From an uncultured Nitrospiraceae bacterium (lineage in GTDB: Bacteria; Nitrospirota; Thermodesulfovibrionia; Thermodesulfovibrionales; Dissulfurispiraceae): a stretch of 64,000 nucleotides of DNA. The stretch is from contig CAIJNL010000005.1 in NCBI GenBank assembly GCA_903822005.1, positions 20,167 to 84,166 on the forward strand, written 5' to 3'. This document shows positions 8,910 through 16,319 of the stretch, piece by piece (within the stretch, counting starts at the first letter, position 1; the number at the start of each line of letters is the position of its first letter). A model generated the notes under the pieces. The model made no database searches, was not told where the DNA came from, and saw only the letters and a list, made by a program, of their open reading frames with translations. A program made the position numbers and the translations under genes.

Positions 8910-9110
8910 ATGAAATTCAATATAATGCTTGAACCTGCTGAAGAAGGCGGTTTCAATGTGACTGTGCCGGCATTGGACGGCTGTTTTACGCAGGGCGAGA
9001 CTGAAGAAGAAGCCCTTGAAAATGCCAAAGAAGCCATACATGCCTATCTCGAAGGGCTTGAAAAGCTGAATCAGATAAAATCGAACCCTAGACCTGCCTG
9101 GTCAATTTGA
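8910..9110 (+). CDS. hicB: HicB-family antitoxin-like protein (orphan)
   Basis: The 66-residue protein has the HicB fold signature: MKFNIMLEPAEEGGFNVTVP, GCFTQGETEEEALENAKEAI and a short C-terminal tail. HicB proteins bind and neutralise the HicA RNA interferase. Here neither side carries a hicA gene, and the protein lacks an added DNA-binding helix, so it is an orphan or is paired elsewhere. AAGGAGG eight bases upstream fixes the start. Its stop overlaps tail-to-tail with the barstar gene on the other strand by 9 bases, so the two transcripts converge. Confidence 0.8.
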   Translation: MKFNIMLEPAEEGGFNVTVPALDGCFTQGETEEEALENAKEAIHAYLEGLEKLNQIKSNPRPAWSI

Positions 9111-9383
9111 TGTCTTCAGCCTGAAATCATCGCGTTCTTTTTCCAGGTCTTTTAATAACTTAATTGCCAGGTCATAATCCCTGCCCATCATTTTCTTCGA
9201 TTCGGCAGTATGCGTCCAGGTGATCTCAAACGGTCCTTCCACATCAGTCGAAAGCACGTCCCAGAGCGCGTCGAGATTGCGGCCAAAATGCGGCGGCAAG
9301 GTGAGCTGCAGTGAGAGTTGATCATAAAGATCATCGAGCGAATGAATAGCGTTGCCGTTCAAGATGCATTTTTTCAGCGGCAT
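9102..9383 (-). CDS. Barstar-family ribonuclease inhibitor
   Basis: This 93-residue cytoplasmic protein matches barstar: LDDLYDQLSLQLTLPPHFG is followed by RNLDALWDVLSTDVEGPFEI, the helix-loop segment that plugs the barnase active site. It has no signal peptide. It lies directly downstream of the barnase-like gene with a 10-base overlap, so inhibitor and enzyme are translationally coupled. The role is to protect the cell from the ribonuclease before export. The pairing makes the assignment firm. Confidence 0.9.
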   Translation of the reverse strand: MPLKKCILNGNAIHSLDDLYDQLSLQLTLPPHFGRNLDALWDVLSTDVEGPFEITWTHTAESKKMMGRDYDLAIKLLKDLEKERDDFRLKTSN

Positions 9384-9841
9384 GATGGTATCTCCATAAA
9401 GGTCTTGTAGTGGTCAACTGTCACAAAGCGCCGTCCGTCCTGTGAAAAGATCAGGCGCTTGGCGCCTCTGTGACCGCCCTTGTAGTCGAGGTCTGCCTCG
9501 CGCCATTTTGCATAAGGCAGACGGCCCTCCCTGTTGCTGAAATGGTCGCCGCCTATGCTCGAGCCCCGCAGCGTGCTTACTGACCAGAGGTCCCTGCCCG
9601 GTCTCCAGCCCTGTGACTGGGCTTCGCGTTTGGTCACAAACTTTGGCGGAAGGCTCCGGTTGCGGCTGCTGTTCAGGCTTCGGAGCATTTCTGCCAGTTC
9701 CTGTTGATCAATGCCGGGAGAGAGCCGTGCAGTCACCGAGGCCACGGCTTTTTCGCACGGCTCAGCGTAAGCCTGCGCAGCGAAGCAGGCGCTTATTAAA
9801 ATAACGAGAACAAGCGGCAAAGTCAGTATCTTCTGCATCAT
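9374..9841 (-). CDS. Secreted barnase-like guanyl-specific ribonuclease
   Basis: A 155-residue precursor with a Sec signal peptide (hydrophobic residues 5-25, probable cleavage after AYA) and a barnase-type catalytic domain. Matching segments are LPPKFVTKREAQSQGW, SIGGDHFSNREGRLP, WREADLDY and DHYKTF. The catalytic general base and acid correspond to Glu115 and His144, and phosphate-binding Arg125 and Arg129 are present, so the enzyme looks intact. About 30 residues lie between signal and domain. Members cut single-stranded RNA after guanosine outside the cell. The role here could be nutrient scavenging or attack on competitors. It is followed by its overlapping barstar gene. Confidence 0.92.
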   Translation of the reverse strand: MMQKILTLPLVLVILISACFAAQAYAEPCEKAVASVTARLSPGIDQQELAEMLRSLNSSRNRSLPPKFVTKREAQSQGWRPGRDLWSVSTLRGSSIGGDHFSNREGRLPYAKWREADLDYKGGHRGAKRLIFSQDGRRFVTVDHYKTFMEIPSCR

Positions 9842-9848
9842 TCAGTTC

Positions 9849-10319
9849 CTACTGTTTGTTATATATCAGCGTCTGCTTTGTCACGCCTCTAGGGGTAGTA
9901 CGGGTGACCTGCAGGGTCATAATCCGACCATTAGCTGAAAGGCTGCGCAGATCATTCACCTCAACATTCGATCCGCCTATAACTGAAGTGGACTTTGCGA
10001 CGAGGGTAGCGCCAGACCATTTTGTCCATGTGCTCATTTTTCCGCCGCCCGGCAGGGGGTTAACGCTCTCGCTACCATCGAGTTTGAAAACAGCGGTCTC
10101 TTTGCGGTCTCCCATCGAGCGTTCAATGCTGAGCTGATTGGCTGTCTGCTTTATGACCAGGACAATCTTGCGCGCCTGCATCTTGCTGGCCATAGGGCTG
10201 CCGAGATCGCTCTTGGCATAATCGAGCACCCATGTACCCGAGAAGTCGGCTGACTGGGCAAACACGATACCAGCTATCGCCAATACCAATACCAGGGAAA
10301 AAATCAGGGTTCTTTTCAT
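9849..10319 (-). CDS. Secreted beta-rich hypothetical protein
   Basis: The 156-residue product has a clear signal peptide ending near VFAQS, then FSGTWVLDYAKSD, an opening shared by many small exported lipocalin-like proteins of unknown role. The mature part is beta-strand rich and without cysteines. GGAGG four bases before the ATG supports the start. It lies 7 bases upstream of the barnase gene on the same strand and is probably co-transcribed with it, but nothing in the sequence links it to ribonuclease function. Confidence 0.7.
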   Translation of the reverse strand: MKRTLIFSLVLVLAIAGIVFAQSADFSGTWVLDYAKSDLGSPMASKMQARKIVLVIKQTANQLSIERSMGDRKETAVFKLDGSESVNPLPGGGKMSTWTKWSGATLVAKSTSVIGGSNVEVNDLRSLSANGRIMTLQVTRTTPRGVTKQTLIYNKQ

Positions 10320-10410
10320 TGTGCCTCCGCGAAAAGTTTATAAGCTGCTTCATTTTAATGAATTTCTGTTCATTTATCAAATCAGGATGCTGCTCACTTC
10401 AATGAAATAT

Positions 10411-11703
10411 TTATAGTGACAACTTGTAACCAGCATTGACGATGAGGGTGTGGATCAAATTGGTCCTGGATACGAGCATCCTCCTTGTGATTGAGCGAAA
10501 GGAATAAAAATGTTTCCGGAACCACATATAGCCTTCATAAAGTTCGGCAGGTGTCATGTTCTTCGGCTGAAAAGATACCCGCGTCTTGCCGTTGTAGTGC
10601 ATCCAGTCTGCGCTAAGCAGTCTGCCCGCATTCTTCAAGTCATCATAAATTGGCGTCCCCGGCAAGGGGGTCAGGATACTCGGGGTCACTCCATCAATGC
10701 CAAGCCGTTCACATGCTTCCAATGTATGCCGGAAATCGTCACGATGGTCGGTGTCGAAACCGAAAATTATACCGGCCTGCACGGAAATGCCATGTCTGTG
10801 CATAAGGCTTATTGCGCTGCCATATCCTTCAACGCTGTTGCTCTCCTTGTTGACGGCTGCAAGGCTATCCGCGGAAAATGATTCCAGTCCGACAAACAGA
10901 TAAAGACAGCCGGCTTCTTTTGCGAGGCGAAGCAGTTCCCCGTCCCTGCAGCGGTCGATGGTCACCTGGGCCGCCCATTTTTTACGAAGGGTTTTGAGTT
11001 CCCGCATCAATGTCCGGACATAATCCGTGTTTCCGAAAAAGTTATCATCCCAAAAGACAAAATAGTCCTGCTTGATCGTCGCGATGTCGGCTATAACCTC
11101 ATGGACCGGGCGCGTTCTGAAGGAAGGATGGTAGATCTGCTTCAGATTGCAATAGCTGCAGTTGTAGGGACAGCCGCGGGTCGCAAAGACAGCCCCCTTT
11201 GTGACCCACCGTCTCCCTATAAGATCTCTCCTTGCAATGGGAAGACCCTGCAAGGACGGGGGATTAGCGGAGGCGTAACTGCGCAGCGCCTTGCCGTTTG
11301 CGAAATCGTCAAGAAATTGCGGCCAGGTCTCCTCGGCCTCTCCCTCCACAATATGATCGCAATGTTGTAAGGCTTCTTCGGGCAGGAGCGTCACATGCGG
11401 GCCGCCCATCACGACCATTGCCCCCATTCCCCTGAACCTCAGGGCGATGTCATAACAATGGCCTGCAGAGGGCGTATTTACAGTGATGGCGACCAGATCA
11501 AATTGTTGACCGTAAGGAATGGCCTGGTTATACTCGTCGACAAGGGTGATATCATATCCGGTTTCATCAACAAAGCCCGCCAGATATGGCATGGTGATCT
11601 GAGTAAAGTTATTAAACTGGCGTTTGCGGTATTCGTGAATCTCAGGGCATTCGGGTGTGATGAGAAGGATACGCTTTTTTACGTGCGTGACTTTAACTGG
11701 CAA
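10411..11703 (-). CDS. B12-binding radical SAM protein
   Basis: This 430-residue protein has a cobalamin-binding-like Rossmann domain at about 10-130 (RILLITPECP through VMGGPHVTLLPEEAL). It is followed by a radical SAM core with GCPYNCSYC (Cys178, 182 and 185), and then FVGLESFS and GIIFGFDTDH. Relatives include methylases, BchE-type cyclases and hopanoid or lipid tailoring enzymes; the substrate here is unknown. The only usable start is TTG at 11703 with a weak CGGGG upstream. It follows the ABC permease gene by 19 bases, so it is very likely the third cistron of that operon, suggesting that its product or substrate is exported. Confidence 0.82.
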   Translation of the reverse strand: MPVKVTHVKKRILLITPECPEIHEYRKRQFNNFTQITMPYLAGFVDETGYDITLVDEYNQAIPYGQQFDLVAITVNTPSAGHCYDIALRFRGMGAMVVMGGPHVTLLPEEALQHCDHIVEGEAEETWPQFLDDFANGKALRSYASANPPSLQGLPIARRDLIGRRWVTKGAVFATRGCPYNCSYCNLKQIYHPSFRTRPVHEVIADIATIKQDYFVFWDDNFFGNTDYVRTLMRELKTLRKKWAAQVTIDRCRDGELLRLAKEAGCLYLFVGLESFSADSLAAVNKESNSVEGYGSAISLMHRHGISVQAGIIFGFDTDHRDDFRHTLEACERLGIDGVTPSILTPLPGTPIYDDLKNAGRLLSADWMHYNGKTRVSFQPKNMTPAELYEGYMWFRKHFYSFRSITRRMLVSRTNLIHTLIVNAGYKLSL

Positions 11704-11722
11704 GAGGACCCCGGTGACATAT

Positions 11723-12478
11723 TTATTTCACAATATATTTCCGCATCAGCCTGAAAGGGTATGGCGCGAGGATGGACATTACGACCAATAGCCAGAGGAT
11801 GTCCATCAGGGGTGCGGCAAGATCTCCTGCAGCAAATGACCTGCATACATTAACGAGATGGTAAAGCGGTGTGAACCATGCTATTTTTGTTACTATTTCG
11901 GGCATGCCGTCAAGCGGGAAGAATATGCCTGAGAAGAGAAACAATGGTGTCATAAAAAGGGTATAAAAGTAGTTGAAGGAATCTATGCCGGGCGCCTTGG
12001 CAACAAAGATGAGGGAAAGTTCCGCAAAAATAATGCCGGCTATGAAGAGCAGAGGTATTACCAGCAAGACCAGGGGAGAGTCAACGAGGCCGAAAAGGGC
12101 GATTACTATAATTATTGTGGTCCCATAAATTACGCTTTTTGTCGCGCCCCATATCATCTCGGCGGCAATAAGGTCATCGATATTCACCGGGGTTGCAAGT
12201 ATGGCGTCAAAGGTCTTCTGAAATACTATCCGGACATACGTCGAATAGGTGCATTCGTAGACGACTGCGAACATCGCAGACGAGGCGATTATGCCGGGTG
12301 CAATGAAGTTGATGTACGGCACGCCGTGTATATCGGACACGAACGCACCGAGTCCGAACCCCATGGCTGTCAGGTAAAGAACAGGCTCTGCAAAGTTCAG
12401 GGCAAAGCTCGATTTATACAGTTTGGTGTATACCGTAAGATGGCGCTGCCAAACCCTGAAGGCACGCTTAATGTTCAA
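11723..12478 (-). CDS. ABC-2 type exporter permease
   Basis: A six-helix ABC-2 permease of about 251 residues, similar in pattern to NodJ and DrrB (LYLTAMGFGLGAFVSDIHG, PLFLFSGIFFPLDGMPEIV, FTPLYHLVNVCRSFAAGD). Longer starts exist at 12526 and 12508, but TTG at 12478 has GGGGAGG four bases upstream and overlaps the stop of the ATPase gene, as expected for coupled cistrons. With the ATPase it would export a drug, lipid or polysaccharide-like substrate; the sequence does not say which. Confidence 0.82.
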   Translation of the reverse strand: MNIKRAFRVWQRHLTVYTKLYKSSFALNFAEPVLYLTAMGFGLGAFVSDIHGVPYINFIAPGIIASSAMFAVVYECTYSTYVRIVFQKTFDAILATPVNIDDLIAAEMIWGATKSVIYGTTIIIVIALFGLVDSPLVLLVIPLLFIAGIIFAELSLIFVAKAPGIDSFNYFYTLFMTPLFLFSGIFFPLDGMPEIVTKIAWFTPLYHLVNVCRSFAAGDLAAPLMDILWLLVVMSILAPYPFRLMRKYIVK

Positions 12479-13199
12479 GGCGCCTCCCCGTAAGCTTGAG
12501 ATAGACATCCTCCAGATTGCCGCCATGCAGGGACATCAGGCCGGCGGGTGTATCGATTGCGATTATTTTGCCCGAATCCATTATCGCAACACGGTCGCAA
12601 AGTTTCTCGGCCTCTTCCATATAATGTGTGGTCAGCACGAGTGTCATACCGTTAGCCTTGAGCGCGTTCAACTTGTCCCAGACGGCATGCCTGCTGCGCG
12701 GATCAAGGCCGGTGGTAGGCTCGTCAAGGATCAAAAGATCCGGATTATTTATCAGTGAGCGGGCAAGCAGGAGCCTGTGTTTCATTCCGCCCGAAAGATG
12801 ATCTATCTTCACATCAGCCTTGTCCCTTAATTCGACAAAATCGAGAAGCTTCCATGCGGTAGGTACAGACTCTTTTTTAGGGATGTCAAAATAGCGCGCA
12901 TAGACTATCAAGTTCTCCAGCACGGAAAGGTCGGGATCCAGGTTGTTCTCCTGCGGCATTACGCCAATCCTGCGCTTGATCTCGCTCGGGCTGCTGACTA
13001 CATTCATGTCAAAGACAGTAAGTTCCCCTGATGTGGGCGGCATGAAGCAGTATATGGTCTTCATCGTCGAGGTCTTGCCCGCGCCGTTCGGCCCTAGAAA
13101 GCCAAAGCACTCGCCACCGAATATTTCGAAATCGATGGAATCCACAGCCCTGAAATGGTTGTAATCCTTTGTCAGGGATTTAGCTGTCACAATTGTCAT
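12468..13199 (-). CDS. ABC exporter ATP-binding protein
   Basis: A NodI/CcmA-type ATPase of about 243 residues with Walker A GPNGAGKTS, signature LSGGMKHRL and Walker B LLILDEPTTGL followed by the switch histidine in LTTHYME. It powers the ABC-2 permease encoded next. ATG 13199 is preferred over a TTG at 13235 because the conserved domain begins just after it. No Shine-Dalgarno is present, and a strong -10 hexamer sits only six bases upstream, which suggests a leaderless message. Confidence 0.88.
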   Translation of the reverse strand: MTIVTAKSLTKDYNHFRAVDSIDFEIFGGECFGFLGPNGAGKTSTMKTIYCFMPPTSGELTVFDMNVVSSPSEIKRRIGVMPQENNLDPDLSVLENLIVYARYFDIPKKESVPTAWKLLDFVELRDKADVKIDHLSGGMKHRLLLARSLINNPDLLILDEPTTGLDPRSRHAVWDKLNALKANGMTLVLTTHYMEEAEKLCDRVAIMDSGKIIAIDTPAGLMSLHGGNLEDVYLKLTGRRLEH

Positions 13200-13205
13200 A
13201 GATTC

Positions 13206-13235
13206 ATTATAGTAGTGATCTGCCTTTTTTTCCAA
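13206..13235 (-). promoter_or_regulatory. Sigma-70-type promoter, possibly leaderless
   Basis: On the minus strand TTGGAA (13230-13235), an 18-base spacer and a perfect TATAAT (13206-13211) precede the ABC ATPase ATG by six bases. Transcription would begin at or next to the start codon. Confidence 0.55.
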
Positions 13236-13288
13236 AATTGCGAGGCGGGGGAATAATGGCGGTACAGAGGGTCCAAAGCGCGGCTATC

Positions 13289-13335
13289 TGCATATATTGC
13301 ATTTAATGGCATGCAAAAATTGCAGTTGTGCAATT
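13289..13335 (+). promoter_or_regulatory. Candidate enhancer sites for a sigma-54 activator
   Basis: Two dyad-like sites lie upstream of the sigma-54 promoter: TGCATATATTGCA (13289-13301) and AATTGCAGTTGTGCAATT (13318-13335, seven-base arms). Their centres are about 32 bases apart, three helical turns, and roughly 75 and 107 bases before the expected transcription start. That is where enhancer-binding proteins normally sit. The cognate regulator is unknown. Confidence 0.45.
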
Positions 13336-13375
13336 ATATTCGCCAGAATGTCCTTATTTATCAGCCTTTGGCGGG

Positions 13376-13391
13376 TGGCACGAGGATTGCT
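13376..13391 (+). promoter_or_regulatory. Sigma-54 (RpoN) promoter
   Basis: TGGCACGAGGATTGCT matches the -24/-12 consensus TGGCACG-N4-TTGCW, with the invariant GG and GC separated by exactly 10 bases. It lies 45 bases before the ZraP-like start codon. E. coli zraP is itself sigma-54 dependent, which fits. Confidence 0.85.
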
Positions 13392-13435
13392 TTATAAAAG
13401 GCAGCAGTAAAAAAACTTTAGAGAGGTGAAGGAAA

Positions 13436-13810
13436 ATGAAAAAGAGATTATTGATAGGGTTGGCAGTTGTTCTTGCCATGGCATTGGCGACAGGAGCTTT
13501 CGCGTTTGGCCCCGGCTATGGTGGCGGATATGGAAATTGCCCGGCGGCAGGCGGTTCAGTATCACCTGAGCAGGCACAGAAGTTCCAGAAGTTTCAGAGT
13601 GACATATTACCGCTGAGGCAGCAGATGATCCAGCTAAGAACAGAGCTTATGACATTGCGCTCGCAGACGACTCCGGACTGGAATGCGATATCTGCAAAGC
13701 AGAAGCAGATGGTTGATCTCAGGATCGAGATCCAGAAAAAGGCACAAGAGAACGGACTGCCGGCCGGAGGTTATGGCATGGGACGCGGCGGCAGGGGTGG
13801 ACGCTTCTAA
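13436..13810 (+). CDS. ZraP/Spy-like periplasmic metal-stress protein
   Basis: A 124-residue precursor with a signal peptide (cleavage near AFA), a Gly/Tyr-rich start, a helical middle (SPEQAQKFQKFQSDILPLRQ, then LRTELMTLRSQ) and a Gly/Arg-rich tail. This layout is that of the Spy/CpxP/ZraP group, periplasmic helical chaperones that bind zinc or other metals and guard against envelope stress. AGAGGTG upstream gives the start. The sigma-54 promoter upstream favours a ZraP-like role under control of a ZraR/NtrC-type activator. A terminator-like hairpin follows. Metal specificity cannot be judged. Confidence 0.8.
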   Translation: MKKRLLIGLAVVLAMALATGAFAFGPGYGGGYGNCPAAGGSVSPEQAQKFQKFQSDILPLRQQMIQLRTELMTLRSQTTPDWNAISAKQKQMVDLRIEIQKKAQENGLPAGGYGMGRGGRGGRF

Positions 13811-13829
13811 TTATTAACATTCAACTAGT

Positions 13830-13884
13830 GCGGGATACAGGGTTCCAACAAGATGAAGCTTCCCCTTCAGCCCCTGTATTCCGC
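13830..13884 (+). terminator. Hairpin terminator after ZraP-like gene
   Basis: GCGGGATACAGGG (13830-13842) pairs with CCCTGTATTCCGC (13872-13884) around a 29-base loop that itself can fold. It is followed by only a short T-run (ATTTTC), so termination may be partial. Confidence 0.5.
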
Positions 13885-13923
13885 ATTTTCCCGGGATTCA
13901 AATATAATATGATTAATGCGGGG

Positions 13924-13953
13924 TTGACAACGGATGCAATCGTCAGTTATGAA
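13924..13953 (+). promoter_or_regulatory. Sigma-70 promoter, possibly leaderless
   Basis: TTGACA (13924-13929) with a 17-18 base spacer leads to TTATGA/TATGAA (13947-13953). The downstream ATG at 13961 is only seven bases away and has no Shine-Dalgarno, so the transcript may begin at the start codon. Confidence 0.5.
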
Positions 13954-13960
13954 TAACTAA

Positions 13961-14374
13961 ATGAAAAAAATATTACTTACCTCTTTTTTCCTTGTCTTTA
14001 TCTTCTCCTATGCTCATGCCCAGAATGAGGAGAATGAAGGCTATGACGAAAATACCGAGATCAGGATAAAGGGCACGGTCCAGCAGGTGCTGCCCAGGAT
14101 GCGCGGCCCGGTGGTCGTCATACTCCAGACTCCGAACCGGGATTACAAGGTAATAACAGGCCCGACGTGGTATCTGGAGCAGGAAGGTTTTGAGCTCAAG
14201 GCCGGCGATTCGCTTAATGTTACCGGTTCAAAGTTTATAGGCAGGGACGGCAATCTTTATGTAGTGGCGCGGCGGATTGGCAACTTAACGACCGGAAGGA
14301 TTTTGAGGCTAAGGGACTCCATGTTTATGCCACACTGGAGGGGTAACCATATGAAAAGGGGCAGAGATTCCTGA
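13961..14374 (+). CDS. Small secreted OB-fold-like hypothetical protein
   Basis: The 137-residue protein has a signal peptide ending near AHAQ. A compact beta domain follows, reading IRIKGTVQQVLPRMRGPVVV, VITGPTWYLEQEGFELKAGD and LNVTGSKFIGRDGNLYVVAR. The pattern resembles small exported OB-fold-like domains found as conserved hypothetical proteins in Deltaproteobacteria and Nitrospirae. No catalytic residues or cysteines are evident. It is downstream of the ZraP-like gene but has its own promoter candidate. Function unknown. Confidence 0.65.
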   Translation: MKKILLTSFFLVFIFSYAHAQNEENEGYDENTEIRIKGTVQQVLPRMRGPVVVILQTPNRDYKVITGPTWYLEQEGFELKAGDSLNVTGSKFIGRDGNLYVVARRIGNLTTGRILRLRDSMFMPHWRGNHMKRGRDS

Positions 14375-14430
14375 CCTTGCCTGGCCTTCACCACCCCGCC
14401 CCGATTAACAGAAAGTCCCTCTGATGTAAG

Positions 14431-14850
14431 TTATTTCACTACCAGCACCGGGCACTTCGAATAATCTACTACCTTTGAAGAGACGCTCCCGAGCAGGAAC
14501 TTCTTTGTGCCGTGCCTTCCGTGAGAACCCGTAATGATAAGGTCAACCTTCATCTTTTGTGCTGTCTCGAGTATCTTTTCAGCAGGATCTCCCTGCCTGA
14601 TGACGGTTTTCACGTCTATCGATTTCCCTGACAGGGATTTTCTGATCTTTTCCATCGAGTCGGTCGTCTCGCGGCTGAGCGAATCGGCGATACGGTTGCG
14701 GTCCACATCCGAGAGTTCCGTCAGATAGAGTTCGGGCACAACAGCCAGTATGGCCAGTGACGAGTTAAATTTCAAAGACAGCTCAACAGCTTTTTTCAAC
14801 GCCTTGTCGGACGATTTCGAACCGTCGTGGGCGACCAGTATTTTCTGCAT
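14431..14850 (-). CDS. Universal stress protein UspA family
   Basis: Single-domain UspA of 139 residues: ILVAHDGSKSSDKALKKAVE at the N-terminus and the nucleotide-binding signature GSHGRHGTKKFLLGSVSS near the end, ending PVLVVK. The glycine and serine pattern of ATP-binding Usp is intact. Members accumulate in the cytoplasm under starvation and oxidative stress. I take ATG 14850 over the frame-open 14877 because AAGGAGG lies seven bases upstream. It is monocistronic here. Confidence 0.9.
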   Translation of the reverse strand: MQKILVAHDGSKSSDKALKKAVELSLKFNSSLAILAVVPELYLTELSDVDRNRIADSLSRETTDSMEKIRKSLSGKSIDVKTVIRQGDPAEKILETAQKMKVDLIITGSHGRHGTKKFLLGSVSSKVVDYSKCPVLVVK

Positions 14851-14964
14851 GGTATTCCTCCTTGGCTGATACTGCAATGCAAATAACCATCAAACCAGTA
14901 GATGGCACAAAAAATCCGACCGTCGGCGCTCCCCGTAAAGTCTTTCCGCCCTGATACAGATTGT

Positions 14965-16317
14965 TTATTTTAGCATATCCCGTCGTCCCTTGACAAAGAT
15001 GCGGATCGGCGTCCCCTTAAAAGAATAACAAGCTCTGAGTGCTTTTTCAATATAGCTGACATGCTGCGGCTTCACTCCGGCAGGAAAATTGACAAAGATC
15101 CTGAATGTCGGCGGCTCGATGCCGGTCTGGGCCATATAATAGAATTTGAGCTCCTTGCCCTTATAGAGAGGGAACGGTTTCCTTTCGAGGGTCTTTATCA
15201 GCAGGTTGTTCAATTCGTGTGTCTTGATCTTTTTCCTGCGTTCGGCGATTATCTCGTCAATCACCGGAAAGATATTGGTTATGCGGGTTTTCTTTATGCC
15301 AGAGGCTGTAAGCCAGGGCACGTACTCCATGAACCAGAGCTTCCTTTTTATCTCTGCGCCGAGTTTCTTGTATTCTGTCTCAGCGTCCGCAATAAGGTCC
15401 CACTTGTTGAAAAAGAGAAGCACTCCCTTGCCCAGTTCTTCGGCCATACCAGCTATCTTCTGTTCCTGTTCGCCTATCCCCTGCGAAGCGTCAATCACTA
15501 TTATTACCACATCGGCCTTTTCCATGCTGCGCATGGTCTTCATGACAGACATACCCTCGACCGAATATTCCCTCGTCTTCTTCCTGATCCCCGCGGTGTC
15601 TATAAAAAGGAACCTTTCTCCGTAGTACGAACAGACCGAATCTATCGAGTCTCTGGTGGTGCCCGGCACCGGACTGACGATGAGCCTGTTTTTCCCGAGA
15701 AGCGCATTGATCAGCGTGGACTTGCCGACATTTGGCTTGCCAATTACAGCGACCTTTGGAAGGTCCTGGTATGAAGAAGATGCCGAGTCATCAGACGGCG
15801 GCAGCTCCGAAACCATGACATCCATAAATTCTTCATACCCGAGACCGGATACAGCCGACACGGGGTAGATGTTTTCGGCGCCGATGGAGTAAAAGTCGAT
15901 GACATTGATTTCGCGCGCAGGAACATCAATCTTGTTTACGACCCAGAAGACCTTTTTCCCGGATGCCCTCAGCATGTCAGCCATCTCGCGGTCCGAGGGT
16001 ATAAGACCCTCCTTGCCGTCGAGCAGATGTATTATCAGATCGGCTTCTTCTATTGCGAAAAGGGCCTGTTCCCTTACCTGACCCGCTATCTCTTTGGCTT
16101 CATGCGGAAGCCCCTCGGGATAAAACCCGCCGGTATCAATGACCGTGAATGATCTGCCCTCCCATTCAGCGAACCCGTAATTCCTGTCGCGCGTAACTCC
16201 GGGCGTCTCTTCAGTAATCGCAACCGGGCCGCGCTCCTTTTCTTTTTTCAGCATGCGGTTGAAGAGGGAAGATTTTCCGACATTCGGTCTTCCGATAATT
16301 GCAACAATTGAACTCAA
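14965..16317 (-). CDS. der: Ribosome-assembly GTPase Der (EngA)
   Basis: The 450-residue protein carries two tandem Era-like G domains (GRPNVGKSS with DTGG; GKPNVGKST with DTAG) and the C-terminal KH-like domain, the unique architecture of Der. It is required for late maturation of the 50S ribosomal subunit. The start appears to be TTG at 16317, two bases after the ntrX stop, with GGGGG upstream. It is the last gene of the DUF4390-ntrY-ntrX-der run. Confidence 0.96.
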   Translation of the reverse strand: MSSIVAIIGRPNVGKSSLFNRMLKKEKERGPVAITEETPGVTRDRNYGFAEWEGRSFTVIDTGGFYPEGLPHEAKEIAGQVREQALFAIEEADLIIHLLDGKEGLIPSDREMADMLRASGKKVFWVVNKIDVPAREINVIDFYSIGAENIYPVSAVSGLGYEEFMDVMVSELPPSDDSASSSYQDLPKVAVIGKPNVGKSTLINALLGKNRLIVSPVPGTTRDSIDSVCSYYGERFLFIDTAGIRKKTREYSVEGMSVMKTMRSMEKADVVIIVIDASQGIGEQEQKIAGMAEELGKGVLLFFNKWDLIADAETEYKKLGAEIKRKLWFMEYVPWLTASGIKKTRITNIFPVIDEIIAERRKKIKTHELNNLLIKTLERKPFPLYKGKELKFYYMAQTGIEPPTFRIFVNFPAGVKPQHVSYIEKALRACYSFKGTPIRIFVKGRRDMLK

Positions 16318-16319
16318 CG

